Source: Bilabrum cf. latius (Eukaryota > Bigyra: Bicosoecida > Bigyra > Bicosoecida). From it: a stretch of DNA of 64,000 nucleotides. The notes beneath the pieces are model-generated. The model did no database searches and was not told the origin of the DNA. It saw only the letters and a program-made list of their open reading frames with translations. Below are positions 10,129-19,524 of the stretch, piece after piece (positions within the stretch are counted from its first letter, which is position 1; each line of letters starts with the position of its first letter). Location: the NCBI GenBank assembly GCA_965178125.1, contig OZ237770.1:558001-622000 (forward strand). The letters run 5' to 3'. The translations under genes were made by a program, and so were the position numbers.

Positions 10129-12101
10129 ACTTTTTGACAAAATCCTGCGGGATACGATCTCGGCAACCACAGGAGATATGAAGACCGTTCAAATTGCGTT
10201 GGGACGGCCTAGGGCCACATCATTGGCCAAATGTTCCTCAGGTTCCGCTTTTGACGCGCGGCGCCAATATTGGGCCTTGAAGATTTTCATGCTGAAATCC
10301 TGCGGGATACGATCTCGGCAACCACAGGAGATATGAAGACCGTTCAAATTGCGTTGGGACGGCCTAGGGCCACAACATTGGCCAAATGTTCCTCAGGTTC
10401 CGCTTTTGACGCGCGGCGCCAATATTGGGCCTTGAAGATTTTCATGCTGAAATCCTGCGGGATACGATCTCGGCAACCACAGGAGATATGAAGACCGTTC
10501 AAATTGCGTTGGGACGGCCTAGGGCCACAACATTGGCCAAATGTTCCTCAGGTTCCGCTTTTGACGCGCGGCGCCAATATTGGGCCTTGAAGATTTTCAT
10601 GCTGAAATCCTGCGGGATACGATCTCGGCAACCACAGGAGATATGAAGACCGTTAAAATTGCATTGGGACGGCCTAGAGCCACATCATTGGCCAAATGTT
10701 CCTCAGGTTCCGCTTTTGACGCGCGGCGCCAATATTGGGCCTTGAAGATTTTCATGCTGAAATCCTGCGGGATACGATCTCGGCAACCACAGGAGATATG
10801 AAGACCGTTCAAATTGCGTTGGGACGGCCTAGGGCCACATCATTGGCCAAATGTTCCTCAGGTTCCGCTTTTGACGCGCGGCGCCAATATTGGGCCTTGA
10901 AGATTTTCATGCTGAAATCCTGCGGGATACGATCTCGGCAACCACAGGAGATATGAAGACCGTTCAAATTGCGTTGGGACGGCCTAGAGCCACATCATTG
11001 GCCAAATGTTCCTCAGGTTCCGCTTTTGACGCGCGGCGCCAATATTGGGCCTTGAAGATTTTCATGCTGAAATCCTGCGGGATACGATCTCGGCAACCAC
11101 AGGAGATATGAAGACCGTTCAAATTGCGTTGGGACGGCCTAGAGCCACATCATTGGCCAAATGTTCCTCAGGTTCCGCTTTTGACGCGCGGCGCCAATAT
11201 TGGGCCTTGAAGATTTTCATGCTGAAATCCTGCGGGATACGATCTCGGCAACCACAGGAGATATGAAGACCGTTCAAATTGCGTTGGGACGGCCTAGGGC
11301 CACATCATTGGCCAAATGTTCCTCAGGTTCCGCTTTTGACGCGCGGCGCCAATATTGGGCCTTGAAGATTTTCATGCTGAAATCCTGCGGGATACGATCT
11401 CGGCAACCACAGGAGATATGAAGACCGTTCAAATTGCGTTGGGACGGCCTAGAGCCACATCATTGGCCAAATGTTCCTCAGGTTCCGCTTTTGACGCGCG
11501 GCGCCAATATTGGGCCTTGAAGATTTTCATGCTGAAATCCTGCGGGATACGATCTCGGCAACCACAGGAGATATGAAGACCGTTCAAATTGCGTTGGGAC
11601 GGCCTAGGGCCACAACATTGGCCAAATGTTCCTCAGGTTCCGCTTTTGACGCGCAGCGCCAATATTGGGCCTTGAAGATTTTCATGCTGAAATCCTGCGG
11701 GATACGATCTCGGCAACCACAGGAGATATGAAGACCGTTCAAATTGCGTTGGGACGGCCTAGGGCCACATCATTGGCCAAATGTTCCTCAGGTTCCGCTT
11801 TTGACGCGCGGCGCCAATATTGGGCCTTGAAGATTTTCATGCTGAAATCCTGCGGGATACGATCTCGGCAACCACAGGAGATATGAAGACCGTTAAAATT
11901 GCATTGGGACGGCCTAGGGCCACATCATTGGCCAAATGTTCCTCAGGTTCCGCTTTTGACGCACGGCGCCAATATTGGGCCTTGAAGATTTTCATGCTGA
12001 AATCCTGCGGGATACGATCTCGGCAACCACAGGAGATATGAAGACCGTTCAAATTGCGTTGGGACGGCCTAGGGCCACAACATTGGCCAAATGTTCCTCA
12101 G
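10129..12101. repeat. 155-bp satellite, subfamily A (about 12.7 monomers)
   Basis: Monomers of 155 bp with landmarks GATACGATCTCGGCAACC, GATATGAAGACCGTTCAAA, CAGGTTCCGCTTTTGACG and a palindromic GGCGCC. Monomers are nearly identical; differences include GGGCCACA versus GAGCCACA and GTTCAAATTGCG versus GTTAAAATTGCA. The last monomer breaks after TGTTCCTCAG into a non-satellite flank at 12102-12140. The 71-73 residue open frames in every monomer are not genes. Confidence 0.97.
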
Positions 12102-12140
12102 ATTCATTGTACTTCATTCAGTGCAAGTATGGCGTATTGA

Positions 12141-14613
12141 AACCTACTCGGGGGAGGTTTCAAAACCTACCCAGGGCGGTTTCAAAACCTACCCAGGGCG
12201 GTTTCAAAACCTACCCAGGGCGGTTTCAAAACCTACCCAGGGCGGTTTCAAAACCTACCCAGGGCGGTTTCAAAACCTACCCAGGGCGGTTTCAAAACCT
12301 ACCCAGGGCGGTTTCAAAACCTACCCAGGGCGGTTTCAAAACCTACCCAGGGCGGTTTCAAAACCTACCCAGGGCGGTTTCAAAACCTACCCAGGGCGGT
12401 TTCAAAACCTACCCAGGGCGGTTTCAAAACCTACCCAGGGCGGTTTCAAAACCTACCCAGGGCGGTTTCAAAACCTACCCAGGGCGGTTTCAAAACCTAC
12501 CCAGGGCGGTTTCAAAACCTACCCAGGGCGGTTTCAAAACCTACCCAGGGCGGTTTCAAAACCTACCCAGGGCGGTTTCAAAACCTACCCAGGGCGGTTT
12601 CAAAACCTACCCAGGGCGGTTTCAAAACCTACCCAGGGCGGTTTCAAAACCTACCCAGGGCGGTTTCAAAACCTACCCAGGGCGGTTTCAAAACCTACCC
12701 AGGGCGGTTTCAAAACCTACCCAGGGCGGTTTCAAAACCTACCCAGGGCGGTTTCAAAACCTACCCAGGGCGGTTTCAAAACCTACCCAGGGCGGTTTCA
12801 AAACCTACCCAGGGCGGTTTCAAAACCTACCCAGGGCGGTTTCAAAACCTACCCAGGGCGGTTTCAAAACCTACCCAGGGCGGTTTCAAAACCTACCCAG
12901 GGCGGTTTCAAAACCTACCCAGGGCGGTTTCAAAACCTACCCAGGGCGGTTTCAAAACCTACCCAGGGCGGTTTCAAAACCTACCCAGGGCGGTTTCAAA
13001 ACCTACCCAGGGCGGTTTCAAAACCTACCCAGGGCGGTTTCAAAACCTACCCAGGGCGGTTTCAAAACCTACCCAGGGCGGTTTCAAAACCTACCCAGGG
13101 CGGTTTCAAAACCTACCCAGGGCGGTTTCAAAACCTACCCAGGGCGGTTTCAAAACCTACCCAGGGCGGTTTCAAAACCTACCCAGGGCGGTTTCAAAAC
13201 CTACCCAGGGCGGTTTCAAAACCTACCCAGGGCGGTTTCAAAACCTACCCAGGGCGGTTTCAAAACCTACCCAGGGCGGTTTCAAAACCTACCCAGGGCG
13301 GTTTCGAAACCTACCCAGGGCGGTTTCGAAACCTACCCAGGGCGGTTTCAAAACCTACCCAGGGCGGTTTCAAAACCTACCCAGGGCGGTTTCAAAACCT
13401 ACCCAGGGCGGTTTCAAAACCTACCCAGGGCGGTTTCAAAACCTACCCAGGGCGGTTTCAAAACCTACCCAGGGCGGTTTCAAAACCTACCCAGGGCGGT
13501 TTCAAAACCTACCCAGGGCGGTTTCAAAACCTACCCAGGGCGGTTTCAAAACCTACCCAGGGCGGTTTCAAAACCTACCCAGGGCGGTTTCAAAACCTAC
13601 CCAGGGCGGTTTCAAAACCTACCCAGGGCGGTTTCAAAACCTACCCAGGGCGGTTTCAAAACCTACCCAGGGCGGTTTCAAAACCTACCCAGGGCGGTTT
13701 CAAAACCTACCCAGGGCGGTTTCAAAACCTACCCAGGGCGGTTTCAAAACCTACCCAGGGCGGTTTCAAAACCTACCCAGGGCGGTTTCAAAACCTACCC
13801 AGGGAGGTTTCAAAACCTACCCAGGGAGGTTTCAAAACCTACCCAGGGCGGTTTCAAAACCTACCCAGGGCGGTTTCAAAACCTACCCAGGGCGGTTTCA
13901 AAACCTACCCAGGGCGGTTTCAAAACCTACCCAGGGCGGTTTCAAAACCTACCCAGGGCGGTTTCAAAACCTACCCAGGGCGGTTTCAAAACCTACCCAG
14001 GGCGGTTTCAAAACCTACCCAGGGCGGTTTCAAAACCTACCCAGGGCGGTTTCAAAACCTACCCAGGGCGGTTTCAAAACCTACCCAGGGCGGTTTCAAA
14101 ACCTACCCAGGGCGGTTTCAAAACCTACCCAGGGCGGTTTCAAAACCTACCCAGGGCGGTTTCAAAACCTACCCAGGGAGGTTTCAAAACCTACCCAGGG
14201 AGGTTTCAAAACCTACCCAGGGAGGTTTCAAAACCTACCCAGGGAGGTTTCAAAACCTACCCAGGGCGGTTTCAAAACCTACCCAGGGCGGTTTCAAAAC
14301 CTACCCAGGGCGGTTTCAAAACCTACCCAGGGCGGTTTCAAAACCTACCCAGGGCGGTTTCAAAACCTACCCAGGGCGGTTTCAAAACCTACCCAGGGCG
14401 GTTTCAAAACCTACCCAGGGAGGTTTCAAAACCTACCCAGGGCGGTTTCAAAACCTACCCAGGGAGGTTTCAAAACCTACCCAGGGAGGTTTCAAAACCT
14501 ACCCAGGGAGGTTTCAAAACCTACCCAGGGAGGTTTCAAAACCTACCCAGGGAGGTTTCAAAACCTACCCAGGGAGGTTTCAAAACCTACCCAGGGAGGT
14601 TTGAAACCTACCC
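12141..14613. repeat. 22-bp minisatellite, about 112 units
   Basis: The 22-bp unit joins a near-palindrome GGTTTCAAAACC to TACCCAGGGC. Two adjacent units near 13304 and 13327 carry GGTTTCGAAACC, a perfect palindrome. A second variant, GGGAGG for GGGCGG, is absent from the first 1.6 kb (apart from the first unit), appears around 13804, and dominates the last 150 bp. The unit length is not a multiple of 3 but all three frames lack stops, which explains 837-915 codon open frames that I reject as genes. Confidence 0.97.
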
Positions 14614-14879
14614 TAGGTGTGGGTTTGGGAATCCAGTGGTTATTGACCGATATTCAATGTTGTGGCTCGTTCTACGTAGCCATATGTATGCGTTAACCTC
14701 CTTGGTCGATACATCGCTTTGACATCAGGTATTCGTTGGCTTATAGTCAAGACTAAATAGATTGCGTCCTGGCTCCTACTATCCCGTCCTAACGGGTCAC
14801 TGGCTGGCACTCTGGCAAGCTCCTCTCACAAGCTGGCCCAGCTGCCACTGACCTCAATTGGTATCCGCCTGGCTGCTTT
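14614..14879. other. Flank homologous to the 3' side of the minus-strand gene family
   Basis: The first 110 bp are unique. From about 14731 (TATTCGTTGGCTTATAGTC) the sequence matches the DNA just beyond the stop codon of the genes at 17098 and 30731, so this is the downstream flank of a broken gene copy. Confidence 0.7.
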
Positions 14880-15044
14880 TCACTCGTTATCGGAGGAGGG
14901 TTCCGCATCGACAGCTGCCAGGAGCGCCTCAACAGCGTCCACGTCTGCTGCATTGAGATCTCCTTCCGCCGTCTTCTCGAGGGCCGTCATCAGGCCTACG
15001 AGCGTGCCCAACCCGTCGTCCCTCTCTTGAATTGTTTCCTGCAC
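14880..15044 (-). pseudogene. C-terminal fragment of the acidic/basic protein gene, cut by TTAGGG
   Basis: Read on the minus strand, 55 codons match the last residues of the protein encoded at 17098-18639 (ETIQERD, LMTALEKTAEGDLNAADVDA, then a TGA stop at 14880-14882). Homology ends exactly at CCTGCAC, where the intact gene continues with GTCCTCG and this copy with AGGGTTAGG. Everything upstream in the gene is missing. The remaining codons are still open, suggesting a recent break. Confidence 0.9.
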
Positions 15045-15865
15045 AGGGTTAGGTTAGGGGTTAGGGGTTAGGGTTAGGGTTAGGGTTAGGGTTAGGGTTA
15101 GGGTTAGGGTTAGGGTTAGGGTTAGGGTTAGGGTTAGGGTTAGGGTTAGGGTTAGGGTTAGGGTTAGGGTTAGGGTTAGGGTTAGGGTTAGGGTTAGGGT
15201 TAGGGTTAGGGTTAGGGTTAGGGTTAGGGTTAGGGTTAGGGTTAGGGTTAGGGTTAGGGTTAGGGTTAGGGTTAGGGTTAGGGTTAGGGTTAGGGTTAGG
15301 GTTAGGGTTAGGGTTAGGGTTAGGGTTAGGGTTAGGGTTAGGGTTAGGGTTAGGGTTAGGGTTAGGGTTAGGGTTAGGGTTAGGGTTAGGGTTAGGGTTA
15401 GGGTTAGGGTTAGGGTTAGGGTTAGGGTTAGGGTTAGGGTTAGGGTTAGGGTTAGGGTTAGGGTTAGGGTTAGGGTTAGGGTTAGGGTTAGGGTTAGGGT
15501 TAGGGTTAGGGTTAGGGTTAGGGTTAGGGTTAGGGTTAGGGTTAGGGTTAGGGTTAGGGTTAGGGTTAGGGTTAGGGTTAGGGTTAGGGTTAGGGTTAGG
15601 GTTAGGGTTAGGGTTAGGGTTAGGGTTAGGGTTAGGGTTAGGGTTAGGGTTAGGGTTAGGGTTAGGGTTAGGGTTAGGGTTAGGGTTAGGGTTAGGGTTA
15701 GGGTTAGGGTTAGGGTTAGGGTTAGGGTTAGGGTTAGGGTTAGGGTTAGGGTTAGGGTTAGGGTTAGGGTTAGGGTTAGGGTTAGGGTTAGGGTTAGGGT
15801 TAGGGTTAGGGTTAGGGTTAGGGTTAGGGTTAGGGTTAGGGTTAGGGTTAGGGTTAGGGTTAGGG
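15045..15865 (+). repeat. Interstitial telomeric array, about 136 TTAGGG units
   Basis: The start is irregular (AGGGTTAGGTTAGGGG, then TTAGGGG) and then perfect TTAGGG to the junction. It abuts the broken gene end at 15044. Confidence 0.98.
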
Positions 15866-15916
15866 TATCTAATATAAAGTCAGGGACAGGGTCGGGGAAA
15901 AAATATTTTCATCTTC
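15866..15916 (+). other. Telomere-satellite junction sequence
   Basis: 51 bp beginning TATCTAATATAAAGTCAGGG and ending ATATTTTCATCTTC, with an internal GACAGGGTCGGGG and an A6 tract. Identical copies follow the arrays ending at 29353, 38060, 39391, 40927 and 41562 and their duplicates. Confidence 0.95.
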
Positions 15917-16790
15917 GAATTTTGACAAAATCCTGCGGGATACGATCTCGGCAACCACAGGAGATATGAAGACCGTTCAAATTGTATTGGGACGGCCTAG
16001 GGCCACAACATGGGGCAAATGTTCCCCAGGTTCCGTTTTTGACGCGCGGCGCCAATATTGGGCCTTGAAGATTTTCATGCTGAAATCCTGCGGGATACGA
16101 TCTCGGCAACTACAGGAGATATGAAGACCGTTCAAATTGCATTGGGACGGCCTAGGGCCACAACATGGGGCAAATGTTCCCCAGGTTCCGTTTTTGACGC
16201 GCGGCGCCAATATTGGGCCTTGAAGATTTTCATGCTGAAATCCTGCGGGATACGATCTCGGCAACTACAGGAGATATGAAGACCGTTCAAATTGCATTGG
16301 GACGGCCTAGGGCCACAACATGGGGCAAATGTTCCCCAGGTTCCGTTTTTGACGCGCGGCGCCAATATTGGGCCTTGAAGATTTTCATGCTGAAATCCTG
16401 CGGGATACGATCTCGGCAACCACAGGAGATATGAAGACCGTTCAAATTGCATTGGGACGGCCTAGGGCCACAACATGGGGAAAATGTTCCCCAGGTTCCG
16501 TTTTTGACGCGCGGCGCCAATATTGGGCCTTGAAGATTTTCATGCTGAAATCCTGCGGGATACGATCTCGGCAACTACAGGAGATATGAAGACCGTTCAA
16601 ATTGCATTGGGACGGCCTAGGGCCACAACATGGGGCAAATGTTCCCCAGGTTCCGTTTTTGACGCGCGGCGCCAATATTGGGCCTTGAAGATTTTCATGC
16701 TGAAATCCTGTGGGATACGATCTCGGCAACCACAGGAGATATGAAGACCGTTCAAATTGCATTGGGACGGCCTAGGGCCACAACATGGTG
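15917..16790. repeat. 155-bp satellite, subfamily B (about 5.6 monomers)
   Basis: Close to subfamily A but with ACAACATGGGGCAAATG and GTTCCCCAGGTTCCG. It starts with TTTTGACAAAATCCTGCGGG, as in A. The last monomer breaks at ACAACATGG into unique DNA. Confidence 0.96.
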
Positions 16791-17097
16791 CAAAAATTTC
16801 TTTGATGTCAGTGGGGTCACTTGATAATGTCACGTTCAAAATATGGGAATCACGTCTTTGTGATGATAGTCGTTTGATAGTCAGTAGTTCTGTTGAGATG
16901 ATGTTTATGGCAGTGGTTTATTTTTGGAGGATTGTATTAATACCAGATATTCGTTGGCTTATAGTCAAGACTAAACAGAATGCCTCTTGGCTCCTACTAT
17001 TCCGTCCTAACGGGTCACTGGCTGGCACATTGGCAAACTCCTCTCACAAGCTGGCCCAGCTGCCACTGACCTCAATTGCCATCCGATTGGCTGCTTT
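16791..17097. other. 3' flank of the minus-strand gene at 17098
   Basis: About 300 bp with no gene. The part from about 16949 (TATTCGTTGGCTTATAGTC) is conserved beside every copy of this gene, so it travels with it, probably as 3' untranslated or flanking DNA. Confidence 0.6.
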
Positions 17098-18639
17098 TCA
17101 CTCGTCATCGGAGGAGGGTTCCGCACCGACAGCTGCCAGGAGCGCCTCCACAGCGTCCACGTCTGCCGCATTGAGATCTCCTTCCGCCGTCTTCTCGAGG
17201 GCCGTCATCAGGTCTGCGAGCATGCCCAATCCGTGGTCCCTCTCTTGAATTGTTTCCTGCACGTCCTCGACCATGTCGTCGATAGTCCGGCTGACGCCCA
17301 GCGCGGTGTCATCGCAGGCAGTGAGGATGCGGTCCACCAGGTGCCGCTGCTAGTCGGTGAAGCCGTTGTCCTCCACTCCACCGTCGTTCTCAGAGTCGTC
17401 TTGCTGGTTCTGGGCCTCGTTCTCTTCTTCCTCATCCAGCTCGTTCCCATCCTCCTCGTCCTGCTGCACGAGCCCTATCGGAGCCTCATCCTCGTCCTCC
17501 TCTCCGGCTGCGTCTGCGTGGTACCGACCACGGATCTCCTCTTCATCTTCCTCAGAGTCCTGTCGAGGCAGTGATGCTGCTGCTCCACTCCTTGCGCCAC
17601 TTGCTCCCCTCTTCTCCTGGTCATCGGCGCGGCGAGCTCCTCCGCCATAGCCCGGCTGGAGGACGGGCAATCGCTTGGGCTGCATCTTAGCCGGAGGCGC
17701 GGCTTCAGCGTGCCTGCCCTTCGGCTCTGCCGATCGGGCACCCTTGCCCTTCGACTTGCCCTTAGACTTGCCCTTAGACTTGCCCTTAGACTTGCCCGCG
17801 GCCTTGGTCCTGGCGCTGAGCTTGGCCTTTGCCTTAGCCTTTCTCTCGGCCTCCGCCGCTCGCTTGGGGCCGAGTAGCTCGTTGTTCAGTCGCTCGGTCG
17901 CTGAGTCGCTGGACTCTGAGTCGTCCCGACCCATCCCGCCCTGCTCCCTCCGGGCCGTATAGGCTCTGTGCTCCACGTCATCTTCGTCGTCGTCGTCGTC
18001 GTCGTCGTCCATGGCACTCCGCTTGCCCTTCCGCGTACGGGGTGCACTACTCGGCACGGCAGCAGCGGCTCCCGAAGAATCACCTTGATCTCGTGCTGAA
18101 GCCTCGGCAGAGTCGTCAACCGGCAACTCGAGCATGTCCTTGAAGACAGCCTGCATGCCTCCACGACCACGCACAGAGGCTTTCCCAGCTCCGTGGTCGC
18201 AGACGAACTTGAGCACGGTCTTGTAGTTCCTCCGCAGGCCGTCCATGCCTGCCTTGAACCAAGGATTGTGGTTGGTTGAATAGCCGCTGTCGCGCAGGCC
18301 CATGAGCAGCTGCTTCATCTTCCGAAAGCCTGGCGAGCTGGAGCCGCTGGTTGATGCAGCCGGGTACAGGCGACGGTTCAGCGACTCGAGCACGCCAGAC
18401 GGCAGCTTGGACTCATCCAGCGCCAGGATGGCATCCACACAGGCCTTGATGCCCGCCTTCTTGGTCCCTTCGTAGTGCTCCGTAGACCCGCAGAGCAGCC
18501 CACAGTCTTGGTGGAGGCCCACGAGGGAGATCAGCAGGACCTGCTTGGCCGCGGACGTGGCGACGCCTGAAGCCAGGGCGGCCACGACAGGGCGAGACTT
18601 GCTGGTGTGCTTGACGCTGTAGCTCTTTGCGGCGGCCAT
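17098..18639 (-). CDS. Acidic/basic low-complexity protein, paralog 1, with one in-frame UAG
   Basis: Starting at the ATG at 18639 (MAAAKSYSVKHTSKSR) the frame runs 513 codons to TGA at 17098-17100, interrupted once by TAG at 17350-17352 (residue 430). I chose this ATG because similarity to the paralog at 32260 is strong from here, while the open frame upstream is translated SINE. Order: a folded-looking N-terminal part (about 1-190) with blocks KQVLLISLVGLHQDCGLLCG, FRKMKQLLMGLRDSGYS and VLKFVCD; an Asp run near 210; a Lys-rich stretch of KSKGK repeats near 280-300; a Gly/Arg region; Glu/Asp-rich segments; and, past the TAG, a helical tail ending SSDDE. The mix of Lys-rich and acidic tracts suggests a nuclear or nucleic-acid-associated protein, but I recognise no family. 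It is divergent from the large gene at 19525. Confidence 0.75.
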
Positions 18640-18751
18640 GGTACTCTGCGGTGCCAGGGGAACACGGGTGAGGCCACGAACAGGCGCTTGGATGCGGCAG
18701 GGAACACGGACATGAGACCCAGGGATACTCCAGGGCAAGCTCGAGGGGCAA

Positions 18752-18961
18752 AAAAAAAAAAAAAGGACACAACCCCGCCCACTCGGTCTCAGACCCGGGA
18801 CCCATGATGTTGGGTCGGTTCTCCGGTCGTGGGGGCCCGGGCCCCAGCCAGCAAAAAAATAAAATAAAAAGTGCCCCAACGGGAATCGAACCTCGGGGGT
18901 AGTCCGGGGTGCGATTACCAACCGTACGCAATACCACTACACCACCACAGCAACCCACGCG
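18752..18961 (-). mobile_element. tRNA-derived SINE-like element
   Basis: On the minus strand, an A box TGGTGTAGTGG (18934-18944) and a B box GGTTCGATTCC (18882-18892) sit about 52 nt apart, as in RNA polymerase III internal promoters. The would-be acceptor strands do not pair (GCTGTGG against TGGGGCA) and the T-stem is broken, so this is not a working tRNA. An AT-rich linker, a GC-rich body and a T15 tract follow, which could be a tail or terminator. The same body and B box recur upstream of the paralog at 32260, where the head is cut by a minisatellite. The insertion predates the divergence of the two gene copies. Confidence 0.65.
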
Positions 18962-19524
18962 AAACCGAAAAAAATTACAGATTCGCATCAAAAGTGCACG
19001 CAACTTGCACTTGTCACGCCGAAACCTACCCGTTCACCCAACGAGCAGCGCGAAATCAGAAACACTCATATTGCGCTCCTTGTATTCAATTGCAGAGGCG
19101 CATACTTGGCATATAGCTACTATAGCATATTGTGCATACAACCCTAAAGCAAACGTGAGTCAAATCGATGGGGTATGCGTGGGGATTGCCTTGCGCAATG
19201 CGCTTGCTGCAACGTGGTTCAGACGTTTGGCTCAATTGCGCGACGGCAAGCACTCGTTGGAACTAATCTCGCGCATATTATCAAATAATATAACATACTG
19301 CAAACAATTGCGCGGCGATATATAGGCTGCGCGCCCAATGCTCACTTTGCTTGCGGCAGGTGTGCTGCGACAACATTTGTGGTGGCCCGGATCAGGTTGC
19401 GGAACCTGATGCGCGGCACCGCCGTGACGAGTGCGCCACCAGGGAACAACGCATCGTACCATCATACTAATCACATCCCAAGTATATTATATATCCTTGT
19501 GGCATCTCTGTCCGCAGTCTGGTC
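18962..19524. other. Intergenic region between divergent genes
   Basis: About 560 bp separating the SINE-like element from the large gene. It contains AT-rich palindromic patches (TAGCTACTATAG near 19115, ATTATCAAATAAT near 19277) and the TATA-like element. From about 19055 onwards it is copied beside the truncated gene at 36700, with scattered substitutions. Confidence 0.5.
19483..19494 (+). promoter_or_regulatory. TATA-like element upstream of the large gene
   Basis: TATATTATATAT lies 31-42 bp before the ATG at 19525, in a GC-rich neighbourhood, and is preserved at the same distance from the ATG in the three duplicated copies (36658, 48867, 61088). The distance suggests a very short 5' leader. 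The ATG context is GGTCATGG. Confidence 0.5.

Noticed and set aside
9102-10166. 354-codon Thr-Leu dipeptide frame and Gly-Leu or Val-Arg frames in other telomeric arrays
   Set aside because: Translation of TTAGGG or its complement.
10270-12041. 73-codon frames, one per 155-bp monomer (also 72, 87 and 89 codon frames in subfamilies C, D and E)
   Set aside because: Each subfamily is open in a different frame or strand, so there is no shared protein under selection.
12141-14613. CRISPR array
   Set aside because: Units are contiguous 22-bp repeats with no unique spacers, in a eukaryotic setting with no cas genes.
12091-14722. Overlapping plus-strand frames of 837 and 915 codons
   Set aside because: Pure translation of the 22-bp minisatellite, joined to a 155-bp satellite monomer; no sequence beyond the repeat.
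18879-18961. Functional tRNA gene on the minus strand (possibly a CUA tRNA, which would explain UAG decoding)
   Set aside because: A and B boxes fit, but acceptor strands and T-stem do not pair and no 7-base anticodon loop can be placed. A CTA triplet in GGACTACC is not in an anticodon position.
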